Notes: a model not told the origin generated them from the sequence alone. A DNA stretch of 64,000 nt from Flavobacterium sp. KS-LB2 (GCF_036895565.1 NZ_CP145904.1:682001-746000); one strand, 5' to 3'; shown: positions 47,253 through 56,054, numbered from the stretch's first letter. Program-made: numbers and translations.

Positions 47253-48743
47253 ATGAATATGAGTTTTAGAGTAATTGTAACATTGTTTTTATTAAATAGT
47301 ATCGTTCTTTTTTCACAAGAAAATATCACAAAACACACTATTGCAAAAGGGGAAACCATCTCTAGTATTGCGGAAAAATATGATGTTAAACAAAGCGCAA
47401 TTTTTAAATTAAATCCAAAGGCAAAAAATCTATTAAAACTCAATTCCATTTTATTAATTCCTGTAGCAGCCACTAAAAAGACAAATAATAAATCCAAGGT
47501 TGCAGCAGATTTACCCTCAAAAGAGCATGAAGTTTTGGCCAAAGAAACGCCTTATGGAATTGCAAAACAATACGGAATCTCTCTAAAAGAATTAAACGAA
47601 CTCAACCCAACAATAGAAGCGACAGGATTAAGAATTGGTCAAAAAATTATAATTCCAGCAAATGCAACTTCAACTGAAGCAGTTGTTATCTCTCAAACCA
47701 AAAAGGTTTCTCAAAAACCAGAATTAGTAGTTACTACTCCAGTAATTGAAACTGAGAAATCACTAACGGAACAAATCACGATAGAAGTACTACCAAAAGA
47801 ATCAAAATATTCTATCGCTAGAAAATACGGAATCACAGTTAAAGATTTAGACAAAGCAAATCCAACGTTAGGAGCCAAAGCACTTAGAGTAGGTCAAAAA
47901 ATAACTATTCCAGGAAATGGAATACCAGTTACAGCAGCAGTAGTTGTGCCACAAGAAAATAAACAATTGTTTACTAAAGAAGCTGTTGTTAGTGCTGAAC
48001 CATTAAATGTTGTACCTAAAATGGAAGCAGCAGTCGCTTCTCAGCCAAAATCTGAAGCTCAAACTATTTCTCAAGCAAATGAAACGACAAGCTCAGTTGA
48101 GAATAATATTGTTCGTGAAGTTTTGCCCAAAGAAACTAAATACGGTATTGCAAAACAATACGGAATTACAGTTCAAGAATTAGAAAAACAAAACCCAGAA
48201 GTTAAAAATGCACTTCGTGTAGGCGATAAATTGAATATCCGTACGAATACTGTGCCAGTAGAAAATAATAGTGTTGCAAGTACTGATAATAGCAATCCAA
48301 TTACGATTGAGAGCACTAAAATTGATTTTAATAACACATTAAAGCCTACTTTTAGCCATGATTTTCTAGATCAATTGATAGAACGTGCTTCAGAAAATAT
48401 AGGAACTAGGTACCGCACTGGTGGAACATCAAAAGCAGGTTTTGACTGCTCTGGACTGATGTGTACTACTTTTGGAGCATTTGATATAAAGTTACCTAGA
48501 ACATCAAGAGAACAATCAGGCATCGGTACTAGAATAAATACTGAAGAAGCCCAAAAAGGGGATTTGATTTTCTTTAAAACAAACGGTAGAAGCCAAATAA
48601 ACCATGTAGGTATGGTGGTAGAAGTTTGTGAAGGGGAGATAAAATTCATCCACTCTTCGGTGAGTAATGGTGTTATTATTTCCTCGACTAAAGAAAAGTA
48701 CTATGAGAAAAATTTCTCTCAAATAAATAGAGTTTTGCAATAA
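47253..48743 (+). CDS. Secreted peptidoglycan hydrolase with four LysM repeats and an NlpC/P60 domain
   Basis: Cell-wall endopeptidase of 496 residues. Signal peptide about 1-22 (ending VLFSQ). LysM repeats at about 27-70 (HTIAKGETISSIAEKYDV), 92-136 (HEVLAKETPYGIAKQYGIS), 176-221 (IEVLPKESKYSIARKYGIT) and 288-331 (REVLPKETKYGIAKQYGIT), separated by Thr/Val/Pro-rich linkers. The C-terminal NlpC/P60 domain has Cys399 in GFDCSGL, His in QINHVGMV and a polar third residue in KFIHSS. Such enzymes cut the D-Glu-mesoDAP bond in peptidoglycan. LysM repeats 2-4 are similar to one another, indicating internal duplication. The ATG two codons later is an equally good start. Confidence 0.94.
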   Translation: MNMSFRVIVTLFLLNSIVLFSQENITKHTIAKGETISSIAEKYDVKQSAIFKLNPKAKNLLKLNSILLIPVAATKKTNNKSKVAADLPSKEHEVLAKETPYGIAKQYGISLKELNELNPTIEATGLRIGQKIIIPANATSTEAVVISQTKKVSQKPELVVTTPVIETEKSLTEQITIEVLPKESKYSIARKYGITVKDLDKANPTLGAKALRVGQKITIPGNGIPVTAAVVVPQENKQLFTKEAVVSAEPLNVVPKMEAAVASQPKSEAQTISQANETTSSVENNIVREVLPKETKYGIAKQYGITVQELEKQNPEVKNALRVGDKLNIRTNTVPVENNSVASTDNSNPITIESTKIDFNNTLKPTFSHDFLDQLIERASENIGTRYRTGGTSKAGFDCSGLMCTTFGAFDIKLPRTSREQSGIGTRINTEEAQKGDLIFFKTNGRSQINHVGMVVEVCEGEIKFIHSSVSNGVIISSTKEKYYEKNFSQINRVLQ

Positions 48744-48777
48744 TGGTAATTAGTTGAATTCTAATTATAAGGAATAA

Positions 48778-48817
48778 AAAAACGAAACTCCTCAGGTTAC
48801 TGAGGAGTTTCGTTTTT
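48778..48817. terminator. Bidirectional terminator
   Basis: Perfect 18-bp stem (48778-48795 with 48800-48817), loop gtta, A run before and T run after. It lies between the convergent LysM gene (+) and VOC gene (-). Confidence 0.95.
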
Positions 48818-48821
48818 TAGT

Positions 48822-49280
48822 TTAGTGTTGTTCTGCACTATTTATTTCAATCCAATATCCGTCTGGATCTTGTATGTAAATTTGTTTAATTCCGTCAGCT
48901 CTAACAGTAATTGTGTCAAGTTTTCCTGGCCAGTCAGAATAGGTTATGTGTGCTGCTTTAAGGGCTTTAACCAGCGCGTCAAAATTTGCCGATTTGAATG
49001 CAAGATGCACCGCTTTGTTTACTATAACAGGTTCTTTTATAGTAGAAACTAAATGTAATTCTTTTCCATCGCCCAATGAAACCCAACGAATACCTTCCTT
49101 TCTCGTAAGATTAGTAATTTCAGTAAGTTTCAAAACAGTAGTATAAAAAGCGACAGAACGATCCAAGTCTTTTACTGAAAGTGCCATATGATCCAACTTC
49201 AAAGCAAAGGAGTTGGTATTCTGGGCGTAAAATATTCCAGTACATAAAAATACAAGTAGAAATGTGGTTAATTTTTTCAT
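48822..49280 (-). CDS. Exported VOC superfamily (glyoxalase-like) protein
   Basis: A 152-residue protein with a Sec signal peptide (MKKLTTFLLVFLCTGIFYAQ) followed by one VOC/glyoxalase fold: LDHMALSVKDLDRSVAFYTTVLKL, WVSLGDGKELHLV, AVHLAFKS and the C-terminal IYIQDPDGYWIEI, whose Glu and the His residues form the usual metal site. Glyoxalase I is cytosolic, so an exported relative probably acts on another small molecule; the reaction is unknown. The glycosyltransferase gene upstream on the same strand ends 54 bases away, so the two are probably cotranscribed. Confidence 0.87.
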   Translation of the reverse strand: MKKLTTFLLVFLCTGIFYAQNTNSFALKLDHMALSVKDLDRSVAFYTTVLKLTEITNLTRKEGIRWVSLGDGKELHLVSTIKEPVIVNKAVHLAFKSANFDALVKALKAAHITYSDWPGKLDTITVRADGIKQIYIQDPDGYWIEINSAEQH

Positions 49281-49334
49281 CAGTAATTTAGTTTGTATAG
49301 TATTAAAATAGTGTTTGTTGTTTTATATGTAAAA

Positions 49335-50387
49335 TTAACTTTTAGTAAGTATGCTGTCTATCACTTTGATTGATTCTTCTGTAGTACTAGTATTAGTATT
49401 TATGGCTACACTATTAGTATTGTAAGGGGCATATTTTTTCTGATTTGAACGTGAAAATAATCCCACTGTAGGTGTCAATGAAGCACTAGCCAAATGCATA
49501 ATTCCACTGTCGGCACCAATGAAAATCGTTGTATTTGCAATAACGGCACCAATTTCTCGAATGTCTTTACTATAAAAGGTAGGTGCTTTAAAGCCAATTT
49601 GGGAAATATTTTCTACCGGTAAAACTTCAATAATATTGTAATCTTCATGGGTAGTCTTTAATTTTGAATAAAACTCTTCCCACCAAGTTTCTGAATAGCA
49701 TTTATCAGCTGTTGCATAGGTGAAAATAGCAATAGTTTTTTTGTCGTTAGGAACCAACGCATCCACTATTTTTTTGCCTTCAGCTAATTCAGCTGGACTT
49801 AATTTAAGATCTAGCGATGGAATTGGATGCTCTTTTTGCTGAAATCCTAACGTAGTTAGAAAGCTTCTAAATTCATATATGGGATACTTCGCAATGTGTT
49901 CGTAATCGTTGTATTGCAACTGAATTGTGTCGTCTATTTCACCAAAAAACTTATATTTTGCATTTGCAAATTGAGCTGATAAACGTCCAGATGAGGAATT
50001 TTTATCTACGTTGATTACAATATCATATTTGGCACTTTTTATTTTTACCCAAACTTGAAAGTAATTAATTAGATTTTTAAATGGTTTCTTTGGAAGTTCA
50101 ATGATATGATTAATGTTTTCATAGTTTTGAAAAACTATTGGAGCTAATCCGCCTTTTACAAATAAATCAATTTTACATTCAGGAAAAGTGTTTATAACCT
50201 CTTGTACTAACGGCGTGATCAGCAGTAAATTTCCTAATCTATGATTGGGTCTAGAAATTAAAACTCTTTTGATTTCAATTTTTTGAGTCAAATCTATCTC
50301 TTGATTTTTTTGTGAACTGCCTATGTTTTTAGTTAGGTTTCGGGTTAAAATTCTTCGGAATACATTTACTTTTTTTAAGATACTCAT
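49335..50387 (-). CDS. Glycosyltransferase family 9 (heptosyltransferase-like)
   Basis: GT9 enzyme of about 350 residues, probably adding a sugar to lipopolysaccharide core or a related surface glycan at the inner membrane. Seen: KRVLISRPNHRLGNLLLITPLVQEVINTFPECKIDLFV (acceptor-side Rossmann domain), then TIAIFTYATADKCYSETWWEEFYSKL and FIGADSGIMHLASASLTPTVGLFSRSNQKKYAPY, the nucleotide-sugar domain with the ADSG(I/P)MHLA motif. The frame is open to 50507, but the -7 element at 50505-50512 covers that ATG, so the ATG at 50387 is preferred. Confidence 0.9.
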   Translation of the reverse strand: MSILKKVNVFRRILTRNLTKNIGSSQKNQEIDLTQKIEIKRVLISRPNHRLGNLLLITPLVQEVINTFPECKIDLFVKGGLAPIVFQNYENINHIIELPKKPFKNLINYFQVWVKIKSAKYDIVINVDKNSSSGRLSAQFANAKYKFFGEIDDTIQLQYNDYEHIAKYPIYEFRSFLTTLGFQQKEHPIPSLDLKLSPAELAEGKKIVDALVPNDKKTIAIFTYATADKCYSETWWEEFYSKLKTTHEDYNIIEVLPVENISQIGFKAPTFYSKDIREIGAVIANTTIFIGADSGIMHLASASLTPTVGLFSRSNQKKYAPYNTNSVAINTNTSTTEESIKVIDSILTKS

Positions 50388-50504
50388 GCTTTTAAAATGG
50401 TATTTAGTGTTGAAAGGTTTTTTTAATATTAAATTGAAATCGTTTTTTTTATTTTTTACAGAAAATAAAATAATTAGCTCTGCGGTAAACGTATTGCTAA
50501 CAAG

Positions 50505-50512
50505 CAAATATA
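50505..50512 (-). promoter_or_regulatory. -7 element TATATTTG (minus strand) of the GT9 gene
   Basis: Reads CAAATATA on the plus strand, 117 bases upstream of the GT9 ATG. Confidence 0.5.
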
Positions 50513-50868
50513 CAATATAGAAACTAATAATATTTACGAGGTATCAAGATATACTTTAATCTTAAGCCTAGCTTAATCTTGAAGTCTTTTCGGGTAGTGT
50601 GAAATCAGAAAGGCATGATGCTTTTCTTTGAAGATTTTCATATCAGTTTAAAATTAGTTGCTTTTTTGTTGGGTTGAATTGCAATTGTATTCTAATGGAT
50701 TCAAAATAAGTATTAAGTGCAAATAGTTTGATTATTTTTATGGATTGAAACCGTACCACAAAATAGAATTAATGTAAATTACGATTTGGAATCATAAAAA
50801 AGCATCACAAAATAAAAAGGTCCTGAAATATTTTATAATCTTTGAACTCTAAAAAAATAAATAGCATT
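50513..50868. other. Gene-free stretch between divergent genes
   Basis: About 355 AT-rich bases between the GT9 promoter and the CDGSH gene. A weak TAATCTTTG lies 25 bases before the CDGSH start. Nothing else recognised. Confidence 0.5.
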
Positions 50869-51096
50869 ATGAGCACAACAAAACTAACAATCAATCGCAA
50901 TGGATCTATAAAAATTGAAGGAGATTTTGAAATAACAGATTGTGATGGAAAAACATACGGCCTAGAAGGGAGAACGGCTTTAGGTCTTTGCCGTTGTGGT
51001 TTATCGGTAAACAAACCTTTTTGTGATGGTTCACACCGCAATGGTTTTGAGCATGAACCTGCTGCATTTGACTTGCCACCAATGAAAACAAAATAA
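50869..51096 (+). CDS. CDGSH-type [2Fe-2S] protein
   Basis: Small Fe-S protein of 75 residues in the mitoNEET/CDGSH family. The cluster motif is CRCGLSVNKPFCDGSH (about residues 43-58), giving the three Cys and one His ligands of this family. An N-terminal beta segment (KLTINRNGSIKIEGDFEITD) precedes it. There is no transmembrane segment, so it is cytosolic, unlike mitochondrial mitoNEET. Role in bacteria is unsettled (redox or Fe-S transfer). The ATG at 50869 is the start; an in-frame TTG at 50842 precedes it. A terminator follows. Confidence 0.92.
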   Translation: MSTTKLTINRNGSIKIEGDFEITDCDGKTYGLEGRTALGLCRCGLSVNKPFCDGSHRNGFEHEPAAFDLPPMKTK

Positions 51097-51113
51097 TTTT
51101 TTTTCAATGTATT

Positions 51114-51147
51114 AAAAGCTAAATCTTAATTGATTTAGCTTTTTTTG
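51114..51147 (+). terminator. Terminator of the CDGSH gene
   Basis: Twelve-bp stem aaaagctaaatc (51114-51125) with gatttagctttt (51132-51143), then a T run. Confidence 0.9.
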
Positions 51148-51352
51148 GTTTAAGGAAGGTTTGGTTGGTTAGAAGAATTGAGTTTATTGGTTCTTTGTGA
51201 ATCTTACGAATTGCTGCATCGTTCTAAATTGTCACTTACTTTAGTTTCATGTGTTTGTTGATCGTTACATAGCTAAGAAATCGGGTGAATTCGCAGGTAG
51301 CGCATAGCGGGACAAAACATCTCATGAAAACCAATCGTTTTGCTCCATAAAA
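51148..51352. other. Spacer with a possible repeat fragment
   Basis: About 200 bases without a gene. The words gcaggtagcgcatagcggga at 51293-51312 faintly resemble the outer block of the dispersed repeat; too degenerate to call. Confidence 0.3.
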
Positions 51353-51382
51353 AAAGCCCACTAGTTTTCACTAGCAGGCTTT
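51353..51382 (-). terminator. Terminator of htpG
   Basis: Stem aaagcc/ggcttt and inner ctagt/actag separated by a symmetric ca/ca internal loop (51353-51382). The A run at 51348-51355 provides the T run on the minus strand. Confidence 0.85.
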
Positions 51383-51431
51383 GGGTGTTACTTTGGGAAC
51401 GGTTATACGAATAACCAATTAACCAAATAAA

Positions 51432-53333
51432 CTATTTAATCAGCTCGAAACTTCTTTTTACGAAAGCGGTTAATGCTTCGCCTTTTAATAGGTTTTGCGA
51501 TAATTTAGCTAAGTCAAGCGCTTGTTTTACTAAACTTTCCTGAGCGTTTTTGTCTTTATTTTTCAAGATGCTGGTTGCCAATTCAGAGTTCGTATTTACC
51601 ACTAAATTGTACATTTCTGGCATATTGCCCATCCCGAACATTCCGCCGCCACCAGACTGACTCATTTCTTTCATTCTACGCATGAATTCTGGTTGCGTGA
51701 TGATAAATGGAGACGCATTACTGTCTAAAGCTTCCAGTTGAACTGAATACGTTTGTTTAGGAACAATCGCTTCAAGAACGGTTTTCAAGTTGGTTTGTTC
51801 TTCTTCGGATAATTTAGAAATTGTCGTTTCCTCTTTCTTAATTAAATTATCAATGTGATCAGAATCCACACGTACAAAAGTCATGTTGCTGTTGTCGCCT
51901 TCAATTTTTTGAATCAAGTGCGAGATAATAGGAGAGTCTAGTAATAAAACTTCATATCCTTTGTCTTTTGCAATTTCGATATAAGAGTGTTGTGCTTCTT
52001 TATTTCCGGCATATAAAACCACTAATTTTCCGTCTTTGTCGGTTTGGTTCGCAGCCAGTTTTTCTTTTAATTCTTCCAGTGTGTGGAATTTTCCATCAAC
52101 TGTTGGATATAAAACAAACGCACCTGCTTTTTCGTAGAATTTATCTTCAGAAAGCATTCCGTACTCCAAAACGATTTTGATATCGTTCCATTTTTGCTCG
52201 AAATCTTCACGGTTTTCAGTGAACAATGACTTTAATTTATCAGCTACTTTACGGGTGATGTAATTCGAAATTTTCTTTACTGCAGCATCTGCTTGCAATC
52301 CAGAACGAGAAACGTTCAATGGAATATCTGGTGAATCCACCACACCTTTTAACATCATCAAGAATTCAGGCACAATTCCTTCTACGTTATCCGTTACGTA
52401 CACTTGATTTTGGTACAATTGGATTTTATCTTTCTGAATTTGTAAATCAGAACCTAATTTTGGAAAATACAAAATACCGGTTAGGTTGAACGGATAATCT
52501 ACATTTAAATGAATGTGGAACAACGGTTCTTCAAACTGCATTGGGTACAATTCATGGTAGAAATTCTTGTAATCCTCAGCTGATAATTCTGTTGGTTGTT
52601 TGGTCCAAGCTGGATTTGGGTTGTTGATGATATTGTCTACTTCAACTTCTGTAAACGTTTTGTCTTTGTCTTCTTCAGCAACTTCTTCACCCTTTTTTTG
52701 TTCAATTTTCTCTGTTTTGGTTCCAAATTTAATTGGAATCGGCATGAACTTATTGTACTTGTTTAATAATCCGTTGATTTTAGAATCTTCTAAAAACTCC
52801 AACGAATCTTCGGCAATATGCAAGATAATTTCAGTTCCACGTGTATTTTTGTCAGCTGGTTCTAATGTGAATTCTGGGCTTCCATCACAAGTCCAGTGCG
52901 CTGCTGGTTCGTCTTTGAACGATTTAGTGATGATTTCTACTTTTTCGGCAACCATAAAAGCAGAATAAAAACCAAGACCAAAATGTCCAATAATTCCAGA
53001 ATCTTTAGCAGAATCTTTGTATTTGTCTAGAAATTCTTCCGCTCCAGAAAAGGCTACTTGGTTGATGTATTTTTCTACTTCGTCAGCCGTCATTCCAAGA
53101 CCTTGGTCAATGATGTGCAATTTCTTTCCTTCCTTATCAATTTTAATTTCGATAATTGGGTTTCCGTATTCTACTTTGGCTTCGCCAATGCTGGTTAAAT
53201 GTTTTAATTTAAGTGTCGCATCTGTTCCATTGGAAATCAATTCACGTAAGAAAATTTCGTGATCGCTGTATAAGAATTTCTTGATTAAGGGAAAGATGTT
53301 CTCTACCGAAACATTAATTTTACCTGTTGTCAT
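51432..53333 (-). CDS. htpG: Molecular chaperone HtpG (Hsp90)
   Basis: Bacterial Hsp90, an ATP-dependent dimeric chaperone in the cytosol, 633 residues from the ATG at 53333. N-terminal ATPase: LRELISNGTDATLKL (catalytic Glu and Mg-binding Asn), IIDQGLGM, and GHFGLGFYSAFMV (lid). Middle domain from about 220: PLFHIHLNVDYPFNLTGILYFPK, GVVDSPDIPLNVSRSGLQ. The C-terminal dimerisation domain includes a Gly/Met-rich loop (SQSGGGGMFGMGNMPEM). An in-frame ATG at 53387 would add 18 atypical residues. The gene is alone. Confidence 0.97.
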   Translation of the reverse strand: MTTGKINVSVENIFPLIKKFLYSDHEIFLRELISNGTDATLKLKHLTSIGEAKVEYGNPIIEIKIDKEGKKLHIIDQGLGMTADEVEKYINQVAFSGAEEFLDKYKDSAKDSGIIGHFGLGFYSAFMVAEKVEIITKSFKDEPAAHWTCDGSPEFTLEPADKNTRGTEIILHIAEDSLEFLEDSKINGLLNKYNKFMPIPIKFGTKTEKIEQKKGEEVAEEDKDKTFTEVEVDNIINNPNPAWTKQPTELSAEDYKNFYHELYPMQFEEPLFHIHLNVDYPFNLTGILYFPKLGSDLQIQKDKIQLYQNQVYVTDNVEGIVPEFLMMLKGVVDSPDIPLNVSRSGLQADAAVKKISNYITRKVADKLKSLFTENREDFEQKWNDIKIVLEYGMLSEDKFYEKAGAFVLYPTVDGKFHTLEELKEKLAANQTDKDGKLVVLYAGNKEAQHSYIEIAKDKGYEVLLLDSPIISHLIQKIEGDNSNMTFVRVDSDHIDNLIKKEETTISKLSEEEQTNLKTVLEAIVPKQTYSVQLEALDSNASPFIITQPEFMRRMKEMSQSGGGGMFGMGNMPEMYNLVVNTNSELATSILKNKDKNAQESLVKQALDLAKLSQNLLKGEALTAFVKRSFELIK

Positions 53334-53472
53334 ATTTTGAGTTTTAAATTTATTATTATGGTATGTTTCTTTCAAATAGAATACCAATTACAATTGAAGT
53401 GACAAATTGTCGTAGGCGTTAATTATGATACAAAATAATTTAATTTTGAAACATTTTTCTGAAGTTGCATTG

Positions 53473-53480
53473 TATCTTTG
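53473..53480 (+). promoter_or_regulatory. -7 element TATCTTTG of the lipocalin-OmpA operon
   Basis: Matches TAnnTTTG, 31 bases before the chosen start at 53512. A TTTG lies 24 bases upstream (53445-53448), a slightly long spacing. Confidence 0.6.
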
Positions 53481-53511
53481 TGTAAGTATTAATTCATTAA
53501 AATTTAAGAAA

Positions 53512-53988
53512 ATGAGAAAAATAATTTTAGTATGCACGTTAGCTGTTTTGATGTTCGCATGTAAGTCAACATCAGTGACAAGTACGAATACAGATAGAAA
53601 GGCTCAAGTTGCAATGAAAGGAAATTGGACAATCAGCTCGGTTACATATCCAGGTTCACAATATATCAAAGTAAATAGTTTTCAGCTTGCAGATTCAGAA
53701 TGTTTTGTAGGAAGTACATGGAAGTTTGTTTCTAATAACAATAAAGGAACTATGGCTTTGACAAAAGCAAACTGTGTCGCATTTAGCTCACCTATTACTT
53801 GGTTTGTAAATAATGATGGTCAGTTTATCCTAAAAATTCTTGATGCCGGTGAAAAAGCTCGAAAAGTGAGAGATGGATATATTTTATATGTAGCCAATCA
53901 AACAGAATCCTCTTTTCAATTGATTGATAAAATCGATGTTGGAGGAAAAATGACAGATGTAGTATACCAATTTCAAAAAGTTAACTAA
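53512..53988 (+). CDS. Lipocalin-like lipoprotein
   Basis: A 158-residue lipoprotein. Signal peptide MRKIILVCTLAVLMFAC lipidates Cys17. The mature part has GNWTISSVTYPGSQYIKVNSF, whose G-x-W is the lipocalin signature, followed by ECFVGSTWKFVSNNNKGTMAL and about eight predicted beta strands. Lipocalins bind small hydrophobic ligands or stabilise the envelope. The start at 53512 fits the promoter; the frame is open to 53425. The OmpA gene starts 14 bases after the stop, forming a two-gene operon. Confidence 0.85.
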   Translation: MRKIILVCTLAVLMFACKSTSVTSTNTDRKAQVAMKGNWTISSVTYPGSQYIKVNSFQLADSECFVGSTWKFVSNNNKGTMALTKANCVAFSSPITWFVNNDGQFILKILDAGEKARKVRDGYILYVANQTESSFQLIDKIDVGGKMTDVVYQFQKVN

Positions 53989-54002
53989 TAAAAAATATAG
54001 AT

Positions 54003-54698
54003 ATGAAAAAGATTTCAATAGTTGCAATGGCAGCAATAATGGTTATAGGTTCAATGTTTACTAGTTGTGAGGCAGTAAAAAACACAAATAAAACACAAAG
54101 AGGTGCTGGAATAGGTGCTGTTGCCGGAGCTGTACTAGGAGGTGTTCTAGGGAACAATCTTGGTAAAGGTGGTAAAGGTGCAATGGGTGCTGTGTTAGGC
54201 GGTGTTATCGGTGGAGTTGCCGGTGGAGTTATTGGTAACAAAATGGACAAGCAAGCAAGAGAAATAGATGCGGTTCTCCCTGGAGCTGAAGTAGTTCGTG
54301 TAGGAGAAGGAATCAAATTAGTTTTGAATGAAAATGCAGTGCGTTTTGATACTAATAAATCTTCTTTGACTGCTGCTGCAAAAGCAAATTTGGATAAATT
54401 AGTTCCTGTTTTTGCCGAATATCCAGATACTAATATTACTATTTACGGATATACAGACAGTACTGGTCCAGCTGATTATAACCTAAAACTTTCAGGAGAA
54501 AGAGCAGCATCTGTTAGAAATTATTTAACTAGTAAAGGTGTTTCTTCAAGCAGATTTCAAGTTACTGGTTTAGGAATTGCTGATCCAATTGCTTCAAATG
54601 AAACTGTTGAGGGTAGAAGTCAAAACCGTCGTGTTGAATTTGCTATTACTGCAAACGAGAAAATGATTAAAGATGCCGAAGCTGAAGTGAAAAACTAA
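54003..54698 (+). CDS. OmpA-family lipoprotein with glycine-zipper domain
   Basis: A 231-residue outer-membrane lipoprotein tethering the envelope to peptidoglycan. Signal peptide ends at Cys23 (MFTSC). Residues about 34-82 are a glycine zipper (GAGIGAVAGAVLGGVLG, GAVLGGVIGGVAGGVIG) expected to insert in or span a membrane. The C-terminal OmpA domain (about 110-225) has IYGYTDSTGPADYNLKLSGERAASVRNYL with the Asp and Arg that bind mesoDAP, and ends EGRSQNRRVEFAI. Second gene of the lipocalin operon; a terminator follows. Confidence 0.93.
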   Translation: MKKISIVAMAAIMVIGSMFTSCEAVKNTNKTQRGAGIGAVAGAVLGGVLGNNLGKGGKGAMGAVLGGVIGGVAGGVIGNKMDKQAREIDAVLPGAEVVRVGEGIKLVLNENAVRFDTNKSSLTAAAKANLDKLVPVFAEYPDTNITIYGYTDSTGPADYNLKLSGERAASVRNYLTSKGVSSSRFQVTGLGIADPIASNETVEGRSQNRRVEFAITANEKMIKDAEAEVKN

Positions 54699-54718
54699 GC
54701 AAAAAATACTCTATAAAC

Positions 54719-54751
54719 AAAGGCTGTTTCGTCAAGAAGCAGCCTTTTTTT
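54719..54751 (+). terminator. Terminator of the lipocalin-OmpA operon
   Basis: Eight-bp stem aaaggctg (54719-54726) with cagccttt (54740-54747), then a T run. Confidence 0.88.
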
Positions 54752-54776
54752 GTGTCTAAATTTGAATTAAACATTG

Positions 54777-54784
54777 TAAATTTG
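54777..54784 (+). promoter_or_regulatory. -7 element TAAATTTG of the ABC ATPase gene
   Basis: Matches TAnnTTTG, 15 bases before the start codon; the leader would be under a dozen bases. Confidence 0.5.
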
Positions 54785-54799
54785 CACTCTTAAATACAG

Positions 54800-55750
54800 A
54801 TGATGCTTGAGATAAAAGATATTTCCTTCACTTACATTGACAAGCCCGTTATTGAAAATGTAAGTTTCACTATTGCTAAAGGTCAAAACACCGCTATTAT
54901 TGGCGAAAGCGGTTGCGGTAAAAGTACGTTGCTAAAACTCATTTACGGATTATATGATTTGGATAACGGAGCAATAACCTATAATGACAAACCTATTTTG
55001 GGTCCCAAATACAATCTTGTCCCGGGAGAAGATTACATTAAATATTTAGCGCAGGATTTTGATTTGATGCCCTACATAACTGTCGAAGAAAATGTAGGCA
55101 AGTTCTTGTCGAATATGTATCCTGAGGAAAAGAAAGCCCGCGTTCAAGAGTTATTAGATATGGTCGAAATGACCGCTTTCGCAAAAGTAAAGGCGAAATT
55201 TCTAAGTGGCGGACAGCAACAACGAGTGGCCTTGGCAAGAGTTTTGGCTTTAGAACCAGAAATTATTTTGCTGGATGAACCGTTCAGCCAAATTGATTCT
55301 TTCAGAAAGAATTCCTTGCGTCGCAATTTATTCCGTTACTTAAAAGACAAAGGCGTGACCTGTATTATTGCCACGCATGACAGTACCGATGCGTTGTCTT
55401 TCTCTGATGAAACGATTGTGGTTCAAAATGGGAAAGTAATGGCAAAAGGCGACTCCAAAGCTCTGTATGAAAATCCGGCGAATAAATACATTGCTTCTCT
55501 TTTTGGGGAAGTCAATGAACTGAAATTGTCTCAATTAATAGCTCTTGAGGATGACGAAGACGCAGCACTTTTATTGTATCCGCATCAATTAAAAGTGGTG
55601 GACAACGCAATTATGAAAGCAGTTGTGAAACAATGTTATTTCAAAGGAAGCCATTATTTGGTTAAAGCGGCTTTTGAAAGAAGAGCCATTTTCTTCGAAC
55701 ATGATTCTGAATTAGAATTCAATCAGGAAGTATACTTGATGCTATCTTAA
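54800..55750 (+). CDS. ABC transporter ATP-binding protein, no adjacent permease
   Basis: ATPase of 316 residues in the PotA/FbpC-like group. Walker A IGESGCGKST (about 34-43), Q-loop LAQDFDLMPY, signature LSGGQQQRVALARVLALEPE, Walker B IILLDEPFSQID, and H-loop ATHDSTDALSF. After about residue 235 comes a TOBE-like regulatory domain (LLLYPHQLKVVDNAIMKAVVKQCYFKGSHYLVKA). No membrane or binding-protein gene is adjacent, so the partner is encoded elsewhere or the protein acts without a permease. Two successive ATGs begin the frame. Confidence 0.9.
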   Translation: MMLEIKDISFTYIDKPVIENVSFTIAKGQNTAIIGESGCGKSTLLKLIYGLYDLDNGAITYNDKPILGPKYNLVPGEDYIKYLAQDFDLMPYITVEENVGKFLSNMYPEEKKARVQELLDMVEMTAFAKVKAKFLSGGQQQRVALARVLALEPEIILLDEPFSQIDSFRKNSLRRNLFRYLKDKGVTCIIATHDSTDALSFSDETIVVQNGKVMAKGDSKALYENPANKYIASLFGEVNELKLSQLIALEDDEDAALLLYPHQLKVVDNAIMKAVVKQCYFKGSHYLVKAAFERRAIFFEHDSELEFNQEVYLMLS

Positions 55751-55756
55751 AAATAG

Positions 55757-55789
55757 AAAACCCCGAAATCAATATGATTTCGGGGTTTT
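55757..55789. terminator. Terminator, probably bidirectional
   Basis: Perfect 14-bp stem aaaaccccgaaatc (55757-55770) with gatttcggggtttt (55776-55789), loop aatat. It ends the ABC ATPase gene and could also serve the minus-strand remnant to its right. Confidence 0.9.
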
Positions 55790-55798
55790 GCTTTTATG

Positions 55799-56034
55799 TC
55801 AAGTTGGAATTAATTCTTTAAATATTTTTCTAAGAATTGATCTTGTTCCCAAAGCAAATGCAGAATATTCTCTTTTTTCGTTGGTATTTGATTACTTCTT
55901 TACTCATATTTTTGATGCTTTCAAAAGGATTTTTAAAAGTGGTAATTGGTGTCAGGCTGTTTTTGTTTCTAAAATAATAATTTGGATACTCATTTCTAGA
56001 TTGAATTTTAACTAATATTTCTCACTTGATTTTA
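55799..56034 (-). pseudogene. Remnant of an unidentified gene
   Basis: On the minus strand two overlapping frames give protein-like sequence: EILVKIQSRNEYPNYYFRNKN, then ESIKNMSKEVIKYQ, and after a frame change TNEKREYSAFALGTRS with ILRKIFKELIPT and a stop (stop codon at 55799-55801). The plus-strand 75-codon frame over the same region is hydrophobic and looks like an antisense shadow. No start codon remains. The family was not recognised. It looks like the 3' end of a lost gene, with a frameshift near 55860. Confidence 0.35.
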
Positions 56035-56054
56035 TAAAATAAATCCTATATTTG
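56026..56054 (+). promoter_or_regulatory. Promoter of the lipoprotein-peptidase pair
   Basis: TTG at 56026-56028, 18 bases, then TATATTTG at 56047-56054. A good consensus match, but about 300 bases before the first ATG, leaving a long leader with no recognised structure. Confidence 0.55.

Noticed and set aside
47147..47542. 131-codon minus-strand frame over the start of the LysM gene
   Set aside because: Mostly antisense to the LysM gene; the remainder is low-complexity AT-rich DNA.
55788..56015. 75-codon plus-strand frame after the ABC ATPase gene
   Set aside because: It starts in the terminator, is unusually hydrophobic, and is antisense to minus-strand frames with better protein character.
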